This document shows, one piece after another, positions 27,401 through 35,432 of a stretch of 64,000 bases of DNA. The translations under genes were made by a program, and so were the position numbers. Positions within the stretch are counted from its first letter, which is position 1, and each line of letters begins with the position of its first letter. The DNA lies in assembly GCA_946186915.1 (NCBI GenBank), contig CAMHOY010000010.1:23881-87880 (forward strand). The letters are read 5' to 3'. The notes below the pieces were generated by a model. The model was not told the origin of the DNA and did no database searches. It saw only the letters and a program-made list of their open reading frames with translations. Source of the DNA: an uncultured Bacteroidales bacterium. GTDB taxonomy: Bacteria; Bacteroidota; Bacteroidia; Bacteroidales; Paludibacteraceae.

Positions 27401-28534
27401 ATGGCATTTTTTGAGTTACATAGTGAGGCGAAGGGCGTAGGACCGAGGGCGGGTGTGATCCACACCGACCACGGCGACATCCTCACACCTATCTTCATGC
27501 CCGTCGGCACCGTCGGCACCGTCAAAGGCGTGCAACGCAAAGAGTTAGAGGACGATATCAAAGCCCAGATCATCTTAGGCAATACCTATCACCTCTACCT
27601 GCGTCCCGGCACGGAGATTCTTCGTCAGGCCGGCGGATTGCACCGCTTCGAAGGATGGACCCGCCCGATATTAACGGACAGCGGCGGTTTTCAGGTCTTC
27701 TCGCTTACCGATATTCGTAAGATGACCGAAGAAGGCGTACGTTTCTCCAGTCATATCGACGGCCGCAAACTGATGTTCACTCCGGAATCGGTGATGGACA
27801 TCGAGCGCGAGATAGGCGCGGATATCATGATGGCGTTCGACGAGTGCTGCCCCGGAACGGCGGATAAGAAATACGCCAAAGACTCGATGGAGCGCACGCA
27901 CCGCTGGCTGGACCGCTGCATCGCGCGTTTTGACGGCACGGACGATCTCTATGGCTATAAGCAGCACCTCTTCCCCATCGTTCAGGGTTGTACCTATGCC
28001 GACTTGCGTCAGGAAGCCTCCAAGCGGCTGCGCGACCTTGACCGCGACGGCTATGCCATCGGCGGACTCGCCGTAGGCGAACCGACGGAGGTGATGTATG
28101 ACATGATCGAGGTTTGCAACGATATCCTGCCTACCGACAAACCCCGTTATCTCATGGGCGTCGGTACACCGTGGAATATCCTGGAAGCCATCGCCCGCGG
28201 CATCGATATGTTCGACTGCGTAATGCCCACCCGCAACGGCCGCAATGGAATGATCTTCACCTGGAACGGCGTGATGAACCTGCGCAACAAGAAATGGGAG
28301 GATGACTTCACGGAACTTGACCCGCTCGGCACCAGTTACGTCGATCATGCCTACACCCGCGCATACGTTCGTCATTTGATACACGCGCAAGAGATGCTCG
28401 GCCTGGAAGTGCTCTCTATTCATAACCTCGCTTTCTATCTCGACCTCGTCACGCAGGCGCGCCAACATATCCTCGCCGGAGATTACTCCTCCTGGAAAGC
28501 GGGCGTAATGCCGCAGATAACGGCGAGATTGTAA
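27401..28534 (+). CDS. tgt: tRNA-guanine transglycosylase (Tgt)
   Basis: Exchanges guanine 34 for a queuosine precursor in GUN-anticodon tRNAs. 377 aa TIM barrel with TDSGGFQVFSL (general-base Asp region), YAIGGLAVGEP, and the nucleophile region MFDCVMPTRNGRNG. The usual C-x-C-x2-C zinc site near the C terminus reads PLGTSYVDHAYTRAYVRHL here, so all cysteine ligands are absent. I recall that related Bacteroidota Tgt proteins share this. The fold motif IHNLAFYL is intact. Followed after 66 bp by an LptF/G-family gene. Confidence 0.9.
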   Translation: MAFFELHSEAKGVGPRAGVIHTDHGDILTPIFMPVGTVGTVKGVQRKELEDDIKAQIILGNTYHLYLRPGTEILRQAGGLHRFEGWTRPILTDSGGFQVFSLTDIRKMTEEGVRFSSHIDGRKLMFTPESVMDIEREIGADIMMAFDECCPGTADKKYAKDSMERTHRWLDRCIARFDGTDDLYGYKQHLFPIVQGCTYADLRQEASKRLRDLDRDGYAIGGLAVGEPTEVMYDMIEVCNDILPTDKPRYLMGVGTPWNILEAIARGIDMFDCVMPTRNGRNGMIFTWNGVMNLRNKKWEDDFTELDPLGTSYVDHAYTRAYVRHLIHAQEMLGLEVLSIHNLAFYLDLVTQARQHILAGDYSSWKAGVMPQITARL

Positions 28535-28539
28535 AACCA

Positions 28540-28585
28540 GAAGAACTAGTAGAACTAGAAGAACTAAAAGAACTAGTTTAACTAG
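28540..28585. repeat. AGAACTA tandem run between tgt and lptF/G
   Basis: Four to five units of gaactag/agaacta with a 9-nt spacing between tgt and the permease gene. Confidence 0.6.
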
Positions 28586-28600
28586 ACGGCAGGGAATAAG

Positions 28601-29674
28601 ATGAAACGGTTGGACTGGTACATAATCAGGAAGTTTTTGGGCACGTTCTTTTTCTCCATCGTGCTGATTCTCTCCATCGCCATCGTCTTCGACATGACGG
28701 AGAAGATGGACGATTTCTTTGAGCACCAAGTGCCGCTCAAGGAGATCATCTTCGATTATTACCTGCCGTTTATCCCGTATTACATGAATATGTTCAGTTC
28801 GCTGTTCATCTTCATCTCCGTCATCTTCTTTACGAGCAAGATGGCCGGCAATTCGGAGATCATCGCTATCCAGGCCGCCGGCGTGAGTTATCACCGTATG
28901 ATGGTTCCCTATGCCGTCTCTGCAACGATTCTCTTCGCTTTGGGCGTGTTTCTCGGCGGATGGATTATCCCGCGCAGCGCTGCGCGCATGCTCAATTTCA
29001 CCGACAAATACGTGGAGCATTTCACGACAGAGAACGCCCGTAATATCCAGTTGGAAGTAGAACCCGGCACGATCCTGTATATCGAGTCCTTCCAGCGCCG
29101 CTCGGAGATAGGCTACCGCTGTTCGATTGAGTATTTCGAAGGCAAGACGCTCGTCTCGCGTCTGACAGCTGACCGTATCTATTACGACTCGCTGGAATAC
29201 TGGCATCTGGACCATTACACGCAGCGCACGTTCACCGGCCTGCGCGAGAATCTGGAACGGGGAGGACGCAAAGATATCGTCCTTCCTATCGATCCCAACG
29301 AGCTGTTCATCACCGCCCAACAGGCGCAACAGATGACCACGCCTGAACTGCGCCGCTATATCAAACGCCAACTGCAACGCGGCAGCGGCAACGTCAAACC
29401 GTTCGAGGTGGAGTACCACAAGCGCTGGGCGATGCCTCTCGGGGCGTTTATCATGACACTGCTCGGCGTGACAATGTCCAGCAGACGCCAACGCGGAGGG
29501 ATGGGCAAGAACCTCGGCTTGGGCATCATGCTGACCGCCGGCTATATCCTTTTCTCCACCGTCAGCACCACGTTCTCCGTCAATAACGTAATGTCGCCGC
29601 TGATGGCGGCATGGCTGCCGAACTTCGTCTTCTTAGCCATTTCCATTCCGCTCTACATCCGCGCAAGCCGATAA
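28601..29674 (+). CDS. LptF/LptG family lipopolysaccharide export permease
   Basis: An inner-membrane component of the Lpt ABC system that moves LPS to the outer membrane. 357 aa: N-terminal cytoplasmic MKRLDWYIIRKFLGTFF, three membrane spans in the first ~125 residues, a periplasmic beta-jellyroll-like domain (~130-265), then three spans at the C terminus (from ~275, with SSRRQRGGMGKNLGLGI between the first two). LptF and LptG cannot be separated by eye; the TEKMDDFFEH segment recalls LptG-type members. Confidence 0.85.
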   Translation: MKRLDWYIIRKFLGTFFFSIVLILSIAIVFDMTEKMDDFFEHQVPLKEIIFDYYLPFIPYYMNMFSSLFIFISVIFFTSKMAGNSEIIAIQAAGVSYHRMMVPYAVSATILFALGVFLGGWIIPRSAARMLNFTDKYVEHFTTENARNIQLEVEPGTILYIESFQRRSEIGYRCSIEYFEGKTLVSRLTADRIYYDSLEYWHLDHYTQRTFTGLRENLERGGRKDIVLPIDPNELFITAQQAQQMTTPELRRYIKRQLQRGSGNVKPFEVEYHKRWAMPLGAFIMTLLGVTMSSRRQRGGMGKNLGLGIMLTAGYILFSTVSTTFSVNNVMSPLMAAWLPNFVFLAISIPLYIRASR

Positions 29675-29736
29675 AAATACAATTTGTCAACTCGATTGGG
29701 CATTTTGTAGAAATTTGTCAGTTTTTGGCGAATATA

Positions 29737-29768
29737 TTTGCACATTTCCACGAAAGGCAGTAATTTTG
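29737..29768 (+). promoter_or_regulatory. Promoter for the 97-aa secreted protein
   Basis: TTTG (29737-29740), 20-bp spacer, TAATTTTG (29761-29768) followed by CA. It implies a leader of about 125 nt. Confidence 0.75.
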
Positions 29769-29901
29769 CAATGTTTTTCGATGACACCTGCTCTCAAGGC
29801 GCAAACGTGTACGGTGTACAGTGTATAGTGTACAGGGATGCAGACCTACGCATTGGTGCGAACGAAAAACTGGTATTAGTCTTAAAAGAAAGGAACTAAC
29901 T

Positions 29902-30195
29902 ATGAAGAAGTATTTGTGCAAAGTTAGTTATCTGTTGACATTCTGCTGCCTGATGGCAGGTTTCTCCTTCGCGGACGCCGCAAAAAACAATGATAATTTC
30001 ACTGTTCGCTTCCGCGAAAACACGCTGGTAGTGACATCCACTCAAATGGAGGAAGCCCGCATCTACACGATGCAAGGCAAACTGCTCCAGAAAGAGCGCG
30101 GCCACTTCATAGAATTCGAATTGGATCGCGGTACATACCGCCTCTATGCAAAGGTCAACGGAGAGACCGTTTCCCGCAGAATTGAATTGCGCTAA
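29902..30195 (+). CDS. Small secreted protein resembling a lone T9SS C-terminal domain
   Basis: 97 aa. A signal peptide (KKYLCKVSYLLTFCCLMAGFSF, in part) is followed by about 70 residues: NTLVVTSTQMEEARIYTMQGKLL ... (IYTMQGKLL pattern) and FELDRGTYRLYAKVNGETVSRRIELR (shown in part as DRGTYRLYAKV). This matches the strand order of the type A T9SS sorting domain (IY-x-x-x-G-x-L, then L-x-x-G-x-Y, then a basic ending) with no cargo domain. It has its own promoter and terminator, so it is a real unit. Role unknown. Confidence 0.7.
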   Translation: MKKYLCKVSYLLTFCCLMAGFSFADAAKNNDNFTVRFRENTLVVTSTQMEEARIYTMQGKLLQKERGHFIEFELDRGTYRLYAKVNGETVSRRIELR

Positions 30196-30199
30196 ACCG

Positions 30200-30228
30200 C
30201 AAGAGAGCCCTTCGGGGCTCTTTTTTTA
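30200..30228 (+). terminator. Terminator of the 97-aa secreted protein gene
   Basis: AGAGCCC-TTCG-GGGCTCT (30204-30221) followed by seven T. Confidence 0.9.
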
Positions 30229-30241
30229 TATGATATAGTAT

Positions 30242-30308
30242 CTTCGGCACGCCCCTTCCCCTACGGGGTGGGTTCCCTCCGAATTTACGTTCGCACTTTC
30301 GTGCAAAC
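30242..30308. repeat. Structured repeat, copy B (upstream of ddl)
   Basis: CTTCGG (30242-30247) with CCGAA (30279-30283); CCCC-TAC-GGGG (30258-30268) inside; then GTTCGCAC-TTTC-GTGCAAAC (30289-30308). The order and spacing match copy A at 11446. Confidence 0.6.
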
Positions 30309-30371
30309 TCCAAGCTTTCGCCAAAAAAACAATTAAATTAAGTAAACTTATTTAATTTTTCTTGTCAAAAT

Positions 30372-30403
30372 CTTGTATATTTGAATAATTTGTAGTAAAT
30401 TTG
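30372..30403 (+). promoter_or_regulatory. Promoter for ddl
   Basis: CTTG (30372-30375), spacer starting TATATT, TAAATTTG (30396-30403) followed by CA. The spacer resembles that of the tRNA-Arg promoter. Confidence 0.8.
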
Positions 30404-30430
30404 CAGCCAAATTGCATTTTAAGGCGAAAA

Positions 30431-31492
30431 ATGAAACGAAACATAGCTATTATAGCCGGCGGAGACAGTAGCGAACACGATGTGTCGCTTCGCTCGGCGG
30501 CTGGTATCTACTCCTTCATGGACAAGGAGCGCTACGATTGCACCATCGTGGTTTTTGACGGTAAGAAGTGGGTTGCCTACCCCCAACCCCTCCCTAAAGG
30601 GATGGGAGTAGAGGAATACTTTGCAACCAGTGAGTCTTGTCCTATCGACAAGAATGATTTTTCTTTTACGCGCGGGGGCGTGAAGCACACCTTCGATTTC
30701 GCGTATATCACGATACACGGTACGCCGGGCGAGAACGGCATTCTGCAGGGATACCTCGATATGATCGGTATGCCTTACTCCTGCTGCGGAGTGTTAGCCG
30801 CAGCGCTGACGTTCAACAAATACGCCTGCAATCATTACCTCTCCTATTTCGGTTTCCATATCGCGAACAGCCTGATGCTCCGCGCCGGACAGAAATGGCC
30901 GAATGCGCCGAAGATCGCCGAGACTTTAGGACTGCCCTGCTTCATCAAATCGAATATCGGCGGTTCTTCGTTCGGTTGCACGAAAGTGAAGACGGTAGAA
31001 GAGGTTTATCCCGCCATCGAGCGTGCGTTCCAAGAGGGCGATGAGGTGATCTGCGAGTCGTTCATGAAAGGCACCGAGGTGACCTGCGGCGTCTATAAGA
31101 CCAAGGACAAAGCCGTCGCCTTCCCCATCACGGAGGTAGTGACGCATAATGAGTTCTTCGACTACAACGCCAAGTACAAAGGCGAAGTGGACGAGATCAC
31201 GCCCGCCCGTATACCCGACGCCGTGCGCGACAAGATTCAGGCCGAGACGCTGCGTCTGTACGACATCATCGGTGCACAAGGTATCATCCGCGTGGATTGG
31301 ATTATTACTGAGAAGCCTGCCTCGCCCCTCCCTGAAGGGAAGGAGAACGATTTGAATGTACAAATTAACCTTTTAGAGGTAAATACCACTCCCGGAATGA
31401 CACCGACCAGTTTCATTCCCCAGCAGGTTCGCGCTGCCGGGCTGGACATCAAGGATGTACTGACGGATATTATCGAGAACAAATTAAATTAA
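30431..31492 (+). CDS. ddl: D-alanine--D-alanine ligase
   Basis: ATP-grasp enzyme that makes the D-Ala-D-Ala dipeptide of peptidoglycan. 353 aa: IAGGDSSEHDVSLRSA at the N terminus, ITIHGTPGENGILQGYLD, PCFIKSNIGGSSFG (ATP-grasp loop), EVTCGVY, and INLLEVNTTPGMTPTSFIP with the metal-binding Glu/Asn. Two palindromic-repeat copies lie in frame: residues ~48-58 (PQPLPKGMG) and ~295-304 (ASPLPEGK). Both fall at peripheral loops, just before conserved strands. ATG 30431 is preferred over the upstream in-frame start because the latter is at the promoter. Confidence 0.9.
   Translation: MKRNIAIIAGGDSSEHDVSLRSAAGIYSFMDKERYDCTIVVFDGKKWVAYPQPLPKGMGVEEYFATSESCPIDKNDFSFTRGGVKHTFDFAYITIHGTPGENGILQGYLDMIGMPYSCCGVLAAALTFNKYACNHYLSYFGFHIANSLMLRAGQKWPNAPKIAETLGLPCFIKSNIGGSSFGCTKVKTVEEVYPAIERAFQEGDEVICESFMKGTEVTCGVYKTKDKAVAFPITEVVTHNEFFDYNAKYKGEVDEITPARIPDAVRDKIQAETLRLYDIIGAQGIIRVDWIITEKPASPLPEGKENDLNVQINLLEVNTTPGMTPTSFIPQQVRAAGLDIKDVLTDIIENKLN
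30577..30607. repeat. GC-rich palindromic repeat, copy 4 (inside ddl)
   Basis: CCTACCCCCAACCCCTCCCT-aaagg-GATGGGA, read in frame as YPQPLPKGMG. Confidence 0.8.
31316..31345. repeat. GC-rich palindromic repeat, copy 5 (inside ddl)
   Basis: CTCGCCCCTCCCTGAAGGGA-AGGAG, a shorter copy, read in frame as SPLPEGK. Confidence 0.75.
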
Positions 31493-31496
31493 ATTA

Positions 31497-31612
31497 ATGT
31501 ACCATTTGGTCATGTACCATGTACCATTTATGTACCATTTGGCAATTTAGCCATTAAAAAATGACTCAATAAACAAATAAATGGTCAAATCGTAAATGAC
31601 CAAATCGTAAAT
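31497..31612. repeat. ACCATTT/GGTCATT repeat run between ddl and the prenyl synthase
   Basis: Alternating accattt, ggtcat and gtaccat units in both orientations (later as aaatggtcaaatcgtaaatg). The same family lies at the left edge of the window (1-65). No gene seen. Confidence 0.65.
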
Positions 31613-31615
31613 AAC

Positions 31616-32584
31616 ATGGTTGATATCATCAAAGAAATAGAGCAGTTGGACTGGAACAAGGAGCCGAAGGGTCTATACGAGCCCATCGCCTATACCTTGG
31701 CTTCCGGCGGTAAGCGTCTGCGCCCCACCCTCACCATCATTGCGGCAGAGTTAATCGTGAACGGCGGATTGCTCAACGGCGATGCGATTGAGCATGCCGT
31801 ACCGGCAGCATTGGCTTTGGAGATCTTCCATAACTTCACGCTGCTGCACGACGATGTGATGGATCGCGCAGCAGTACGTCGCGGGCGCGAGACGGTTCAT
31901 GTCAAATGGGACGACAACACCGCCATCCTCTCCGGCGACCAGATGCTCATTGAAGCTTACAAGCAGTTAGCCCAAGTGCCGGCAGACAAGTTACCGCAAG
32001 TACTGAAATGGTTCAACGAGATGGCTACGGCCATCTGCGAAGGGCAGCAGTACGACGTGGACTTCGAGCACCAGAACCAAGTGCGCATCGAGGATTACAT
32101 GATGATGATTGAGAAGAAGACCTCGGTGCTTATCGCCAACGCGCTGCGCACAGGCGGATATATCGCCGGCGCCAACCCCGCGCAACAGGAAGCACTCTAT
32201 CAATACGGCTTGCATATCGGCCTGGCTTTCCAGATCCAGGATGACATCCTCGATGTGTATGGCGACCCGAAGACCTTCGGCAAAGCCATCGGAGGAGATA
32301 TATGCTGCAACAAAAAGACCATTCTGCTACTGACCGCCTTTGAGCAAGCGGACGCGGAGTCGAAAGCGGAACTGCTGGAATGGCTTATGACCACCGGCCG
32401 CGATGCGGAGAAGATTGCAGCCGTGACGGCTATATACAACCGTCTGGGCGTACGCGGAGCCGTAGAGACCATCATGGAGCAACACACCGCGCTGGCGCTC
32501 GCGCAACTCGACAGACTGCCGCAAAACAAAGCCTGCGACAAACTACGCGAACTCGCTGAACGGCTTGCCGTTCGTAAAAATTAA
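31616..32584 (+). CDS. Polyprenyl diphosphate synthase
   Basis: All-trans prenyl diphosphate synthase for quinone or carrier-lipid side chains. 322 aa. First aspartate-rich motif LLHDDVMDRAAVRRG (residues ~80), second FQIQDDILDVYGD (~205), with GGKRLRP at the N terminus. Chain length cannot be told from the sequence by eye; family neighbours are annotated as farnesyl/geranylgeranyl or octaprenyl synthases. It is followed after 25 bp by a conserved hypothetical gene. Confidence 0.9.
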   Translation: MVDIIKEIEQLDWNKEPKGLYEPIAYTLASGGKRLRPTLTIIAAELIVNGGLLNGDAIEHAVPAALALEIFHNFTLLHDDVMDRAAVRRGRETVHVKWDDNTAILSGDQMLIEAYKQLAQVPADKLPQVLKWFNEMATAICEGQQYDVDFEHQNQVRIEDYMMMIEKKTSVLIANALRTGGYIAGANPAQQEALYQYGLHIGLAFQIQDDILDVYGDPKTFGKAIGGDICCNKKTILLLTAFEQADAESKAELLEWLMTTGRDAEKIAAVTAIYNRLGVRGAVETIMEQHTALALAQLDRLPQNKACDKLRELAERLAVRKN

Positions 32585-32609
32585 AAAATAAAAATTAAGA
32601 ATTAGAAAT

Positions 32610-33377
32610 ATGCCTTACCGTCGATTACCCAACACGGACCAAGCACGACTCCATGCGCTGCAGAACGCTATCCAGCGCGCGCAGACAGCGGACTTCACCG
32701 AACAGGTGATTCCCTACAAAGTGCTGAGTGAAGCCCAGCGGTTCCTTGTGTCCTTTGAAAATGTCGTGATGCAATCGAAAGACAACTACACCTCGACCGT
32801 CAATGCGAACAAGCAATATCGTCATATCGTGCAGAACGCGCGTATGTATATCTCGCATTTCATTCAGGTACTTAACCTCTCCGTCATCCGCGGAGAGATC
32901 AAGAAAGAGCAGAAGTTGCTGTACGGTCTGGACCCGCACCAACATGTCGTTCCGGACTTGTCCACCGAGGAATATCTGCTCGAATGGGGAAAGAAGATCA
33001 TCGAGGGCGAGCAGAAACGTATGGCCAACGGCGGTTTCCCGATCTACAACCCCGCCATCAACAAAGTGAAGGTGCATTACGACATCTTCTGCGAGCACCA
33101 GCGCCAGCATACCTTCCATGTACAGAACACCGAGCGTGTGCACGGTGACCTGGAACCGCTGCGCGCACAGGCGGACGCTATCATTCTGAATATATGGAAC
33201 CTCGTAGAGGATTTCTATAAAGACCAACTGCCTTATGCGAAGTTGATGAAATGCCAACTGTACGGCGTCATCTATTACTACCGCAAAGGAGAAAGAAAAC
33301 TCACGGCCGAGAGCGACCGTGAGATACAACGTATAAGGGACAGCCAACCGACTATCCAATGGTCTGTTGAGGAGTAA
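32610..33377 (+). CDS. Conserved hypothetical protein
   Basis: 255 aa, no family recognised. No signal peptide or membrane span. It is mostly helical, with many conserved-looking aromatic and basic residues (SFENVVMQSKDNYTSTVNAN, HFIQVLNLSVIRGEIKKEQK). It follows the prenyl synthase on the same strand. Its 3' end overlaps the minus-strand cyclo-ligase gene by 26 bp, tail to tail. The consistent codon use and clean overlap support a real gene. Confidence 0.7.
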   Translation: MPYRRLPNTDQARLHALQNAIQRAQTADFTEQVIPYKVLSEAQRFLVSFENVVMQSKDNYTSTVNANKQYRHIVQNARMYISHFIQVLNLSVIRGEIKKEQKLLYGLDPHQHVVPDLSTEEYLLEWGKKIIEGEQKRMANGGFPIYNPAINKVKVHYDIFCEHQRQHTFHVQNTERVHGDLEPLRAQADAIILNIWNLVEDFYKDQLPYAKLMKCQLYGVIYYYRKGERKLTAESDREIQRIRDSQPTIQWSVEE

Positions 33378-33954
33378 CCACGCGATTCATGTTATGATCG
33401 CGGAAGAGATGCGGGATATCGTGCTTCTTCAACTGAAAAGCATAGCATACGCCGATCTTCTTCACTCCGGGGTGCTTGCGAAGAAACTTATCGTAATACC
33501 CTCCGCCACGACCTATACGATGACAGTGATGATCAAACACCACGCCGGGAACGAGCATTAAGTCGATAGCCCCCTTCCATGTCTGCGTCTGAGGCTCGGG
33601 AACACCCAAACGACCCTTATGCATCATGTCCTCGCCGTCATACGGACGAACCTCCATAGAATAGCGATGGGTCACAGGGAAAAGAAACGTTTTTTGATCC
33701 TGATACTTGGCAAGCAGCGGACGAAGGTCCACCTCATTATGCACAGGATAATAGATGAGCACCGATTGGGCATCGCGGAAAGAAGACATCTGCTCTATCT
33801 GCTCGCAGATACGCGCTGAGTCCGCAGCCACCTCCTCGGGCGACAACATACGACGACGCTGCTCTACAATCGCGCGAAGAGCTGCCTGCTCACGACGAAT
33901 ACGAACCCACGGCAGCCAGGACTTGATGTCATGTATTTGAGAATCGAACAACAT
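33352..33954 (-). CDS. 5-formyltetrahydrofolate cyclo-ligase
   Basis: Converts 5-formyl-THF to 5,10-methenyl-THF with ATP. 200 aa from the start at 33954. Family blocks: REQAALRAIVEQRRRMLS at the N terminus, VLIYYPVHNEVDLRPL, GRLGVPEP, and the phosphate-binding loop GRGGGYYDKFLRKHPG. The in-frame extension to 34020 would run through the repeat and promoter and is rejected. It ends 26 bp inside the convergent gene. Confidence 0.85.
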   Translation of the reverse strand: MLFDSQIHDIKSWLPWVRIRREQAALRAIVEQRRRMLSPEEVAADSARICEQIEQMSSFRDAQSVLIYYPVHNEVDLRPLLAKYQDQKTFLFPVTHRYSMEVRPYDGEDMMHKGRLGVPEPQTQTWKGAIDLMLVPGVVFDHHCHRIGRGGGYYDKFLRKHPGVKKIGVCYAFQLKKHDIPHLFRDHNMNRVVTPQQTIG

Positions 33955-33959
33955 TATAG

Positions 33960-33993
33960 TTGGATTGATAATTGATAATTGATGATTGATGAT
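33960..33993. repeat. Heptanucleotide (ATTGATA/ATTGATG) repeat
   Basis: Four units with period 7 between the divergent cyclo-ligase and DUF6242-like genes. The plus-strand -33 region is built from this run. Confidence 0.75.
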
Positions 33994-34003
33994 TTTACCT
34001 TTG
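33972..34003 (+). promoter_or_regulatory. Promoter for the DUF6242-like lipoprotein (weaker -33)
   Basis: TTGA (33972-33975), 20-bp spacer, TACCTTTG (33996-34003). The -33 box is a poor match and lies in the heptad repeat. Confidence 0.5.
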
Positions 34004-34009
34004 CGGCTG

Positions 34010-34041
34010 CAAAGGTACAAAATAAAATTGATATGCGCAAA
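34010..34041 (-). promoter_or_regulatory. Promoter for the 5-FTHF cyclo-ligase gene
   Basis: Minus strand TTTG (34038-34041), spacer starting CGCATATCA, TACCTTTG (34010-34017). Its -7 box and the plus-strand -7 box form a perfect inverted repeat TACCTTTGC-ggct-GCAAAGGTA. Confidence 0.75.
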
Positions 34042-35364
34042 TATTTCTATATATTCTTGGCATTTTCTCTCGTAATTCTCACCGGTTGCGAGGGGGGAGG
34101 AGAGGCAAGTACGCCTTCATCCGTAGCCAAACTGAGTAACTTCTATTTCGCTGCGAACGACTCCTTCCCGGGTTTGGGGAAGGCCGTCTTCACGATTGAG
34201 GAGCGCCTTGACACGGGTTTGATATGGAACAAAGACTCCATGCTCTTCGGGACGCGTCTGGACAGCGTCGTACCGCGTTTCGTCTTTGCCGCGACACCCA
34301 GTGCAGCATGGCTGAAGATGCCGGATACATTGTGCGTGCTGAGCGGTTACGATACCCTCGACTTCACCAAACGGCCTGTCTATCTGAATATCCGTTCGGC
34401 GGACCGCTCGACGCTCAAGACCTATGAGATACGCGCTACGGTCCATCAGGCGGACCCGGACCTCTATACCTGGACTATCCTCACGCCGCAGATCTACCCC
34501 ATAGACGACAGCGAACAGAAAGTAGTAGAAGCCGGCGACTCCTTCGTACTCATCAAGTCCAACGGTTTCTCGCTGGATGTGTTCGCATCCGAGGACGGCA
34601 AAGAATGGATGTATTTAGGTGAACCCTCCGGCTTGCCTGCCGGCACCAATGTAAGGCAGATCATCAGTGACAGCACTACCCTTTTCTACGGTCAAGGAAA
34701 CATCCTTTACTCCAGCCAGGACGCCGTCACATGGACGGCACAGCCGGTAGCATACCCCATCGTAACCACACTGCTCTTCTGGAACGACTTGATCTGGGTG
34801 CTGGTGGATAACAACGGCTATGAACTGGCGTACTTGCAGAACGGAGAACTGGTGCTGAGCGGAATGAGACCGGAAGGACAGTTCCCCGTCAGCGATTTCG
34901 GTTCCGTAGTCTTCCATAGTGCTTCGCTGCGCGAACGCGCAATGATCATCGGCGGCTATGCCGATAACGGCGCACCCCTTAATACACGATGGAACCTCGA
35001 GTACTCCACCCATCCGCAGCCGAATGGCCGGTACCGCATCGAGGAGTTCTCTATCGACCGGCCGAGTTTCACCCGCCTCACCGGCATCTCCGTCATATGG
35101 TATGACGACCGATTGATGATGTTCGGCGGCGTGGACGACAAGATGAATTATTTCGGACGCGAGATACTCATCTCCACCGACGAAGGACTCAACTGGGTTA
35201 AAGCCGACTCGACGAAGAACCAGTTGCCGGAAGTCTATCGCGCAAGGCAGAAACAGACCGCTATCGTGCGCGACGACAATATCTACCTCTTCGGCGGGCA
35301 AGACGCGAATATGTCCTATAGCGATGTCTATCGCGGACGCCTCAACTCCATCGGGTGGAAGTGA
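34033..35364 (+). CDS. Surface lipoprotein, DUF6242-like with kelch-type repeats
   Basis: 443 aa with a lipobox ending at Cys19 (VILTGCEGG). An N-terminal Ig-like domain (~25-155, KLSNFYFAANDSFPGLGKAV ... TYEIRATVHQAD) is followed by a beta-propeller-like region with repeated W/G blocks (WTAQPVAYP, MMFGGVDDKMNYF, YLFGGQDANMSYSDVYRG). This fits the Bacteroidales DUF6242 lipoproteins as I recall them. The start at 34033 lies inside the spacer of the opposing promoter, so expression of the two genes may interfere. Confidence 0.7.
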   Translation: MRKYFYIFLAFSLVILTGCEGGGEASTPSSVAKLSNFYFAANDSFPGLGKAVFTIEERLDTGLIWNKDSMLFGTRLDSVVPRFVFAATPSAAWLKMPDTLCVLSGYDTLDFTKRPVYLNIRSADRSTLKTYEIRATVHQADPDLYTWTILTPQIYPIDDSEQKVVEAGDSFVLIKSNGFSLDVFASEDGKEWMYLGEPSGLPAGTNVRQIISDSTTLFYGQGNILYSSQDAVTWTAQPVAYPIVTTLLFWNDLIWVLVDNNGYELAYLQNGELVLSGMRPEGQFPVSDFGSVVFHSASLRERAMIIGGYADNGAPLNTRWNLEYSTHPQPNGRYRIEEFSIDRPSFTRLTGISVIWYDDRLMMFGGVDDKMNYFGREILISTDEGLNWVKADSTKNQLPEVYRARQKQTAIVRDDNIYLFGGQDANMSYSDVYRGRLNSIGWK

Positions 35365-35392
35365 AATTGAAGGTTGAAAGTTGAAAGTTTAA
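35365..35392. repeat. Heptanucleotide (AGTTGAA) repeat before pgk
   Basis: Three units of gttgaaa with period 7 immediately after the lipoprotein stop. Confidence 0.7.
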
Positions 35393-35432
35393 CGGGAAAG
35401 CAAATTTATTAACAAACTAAATATAACACATT

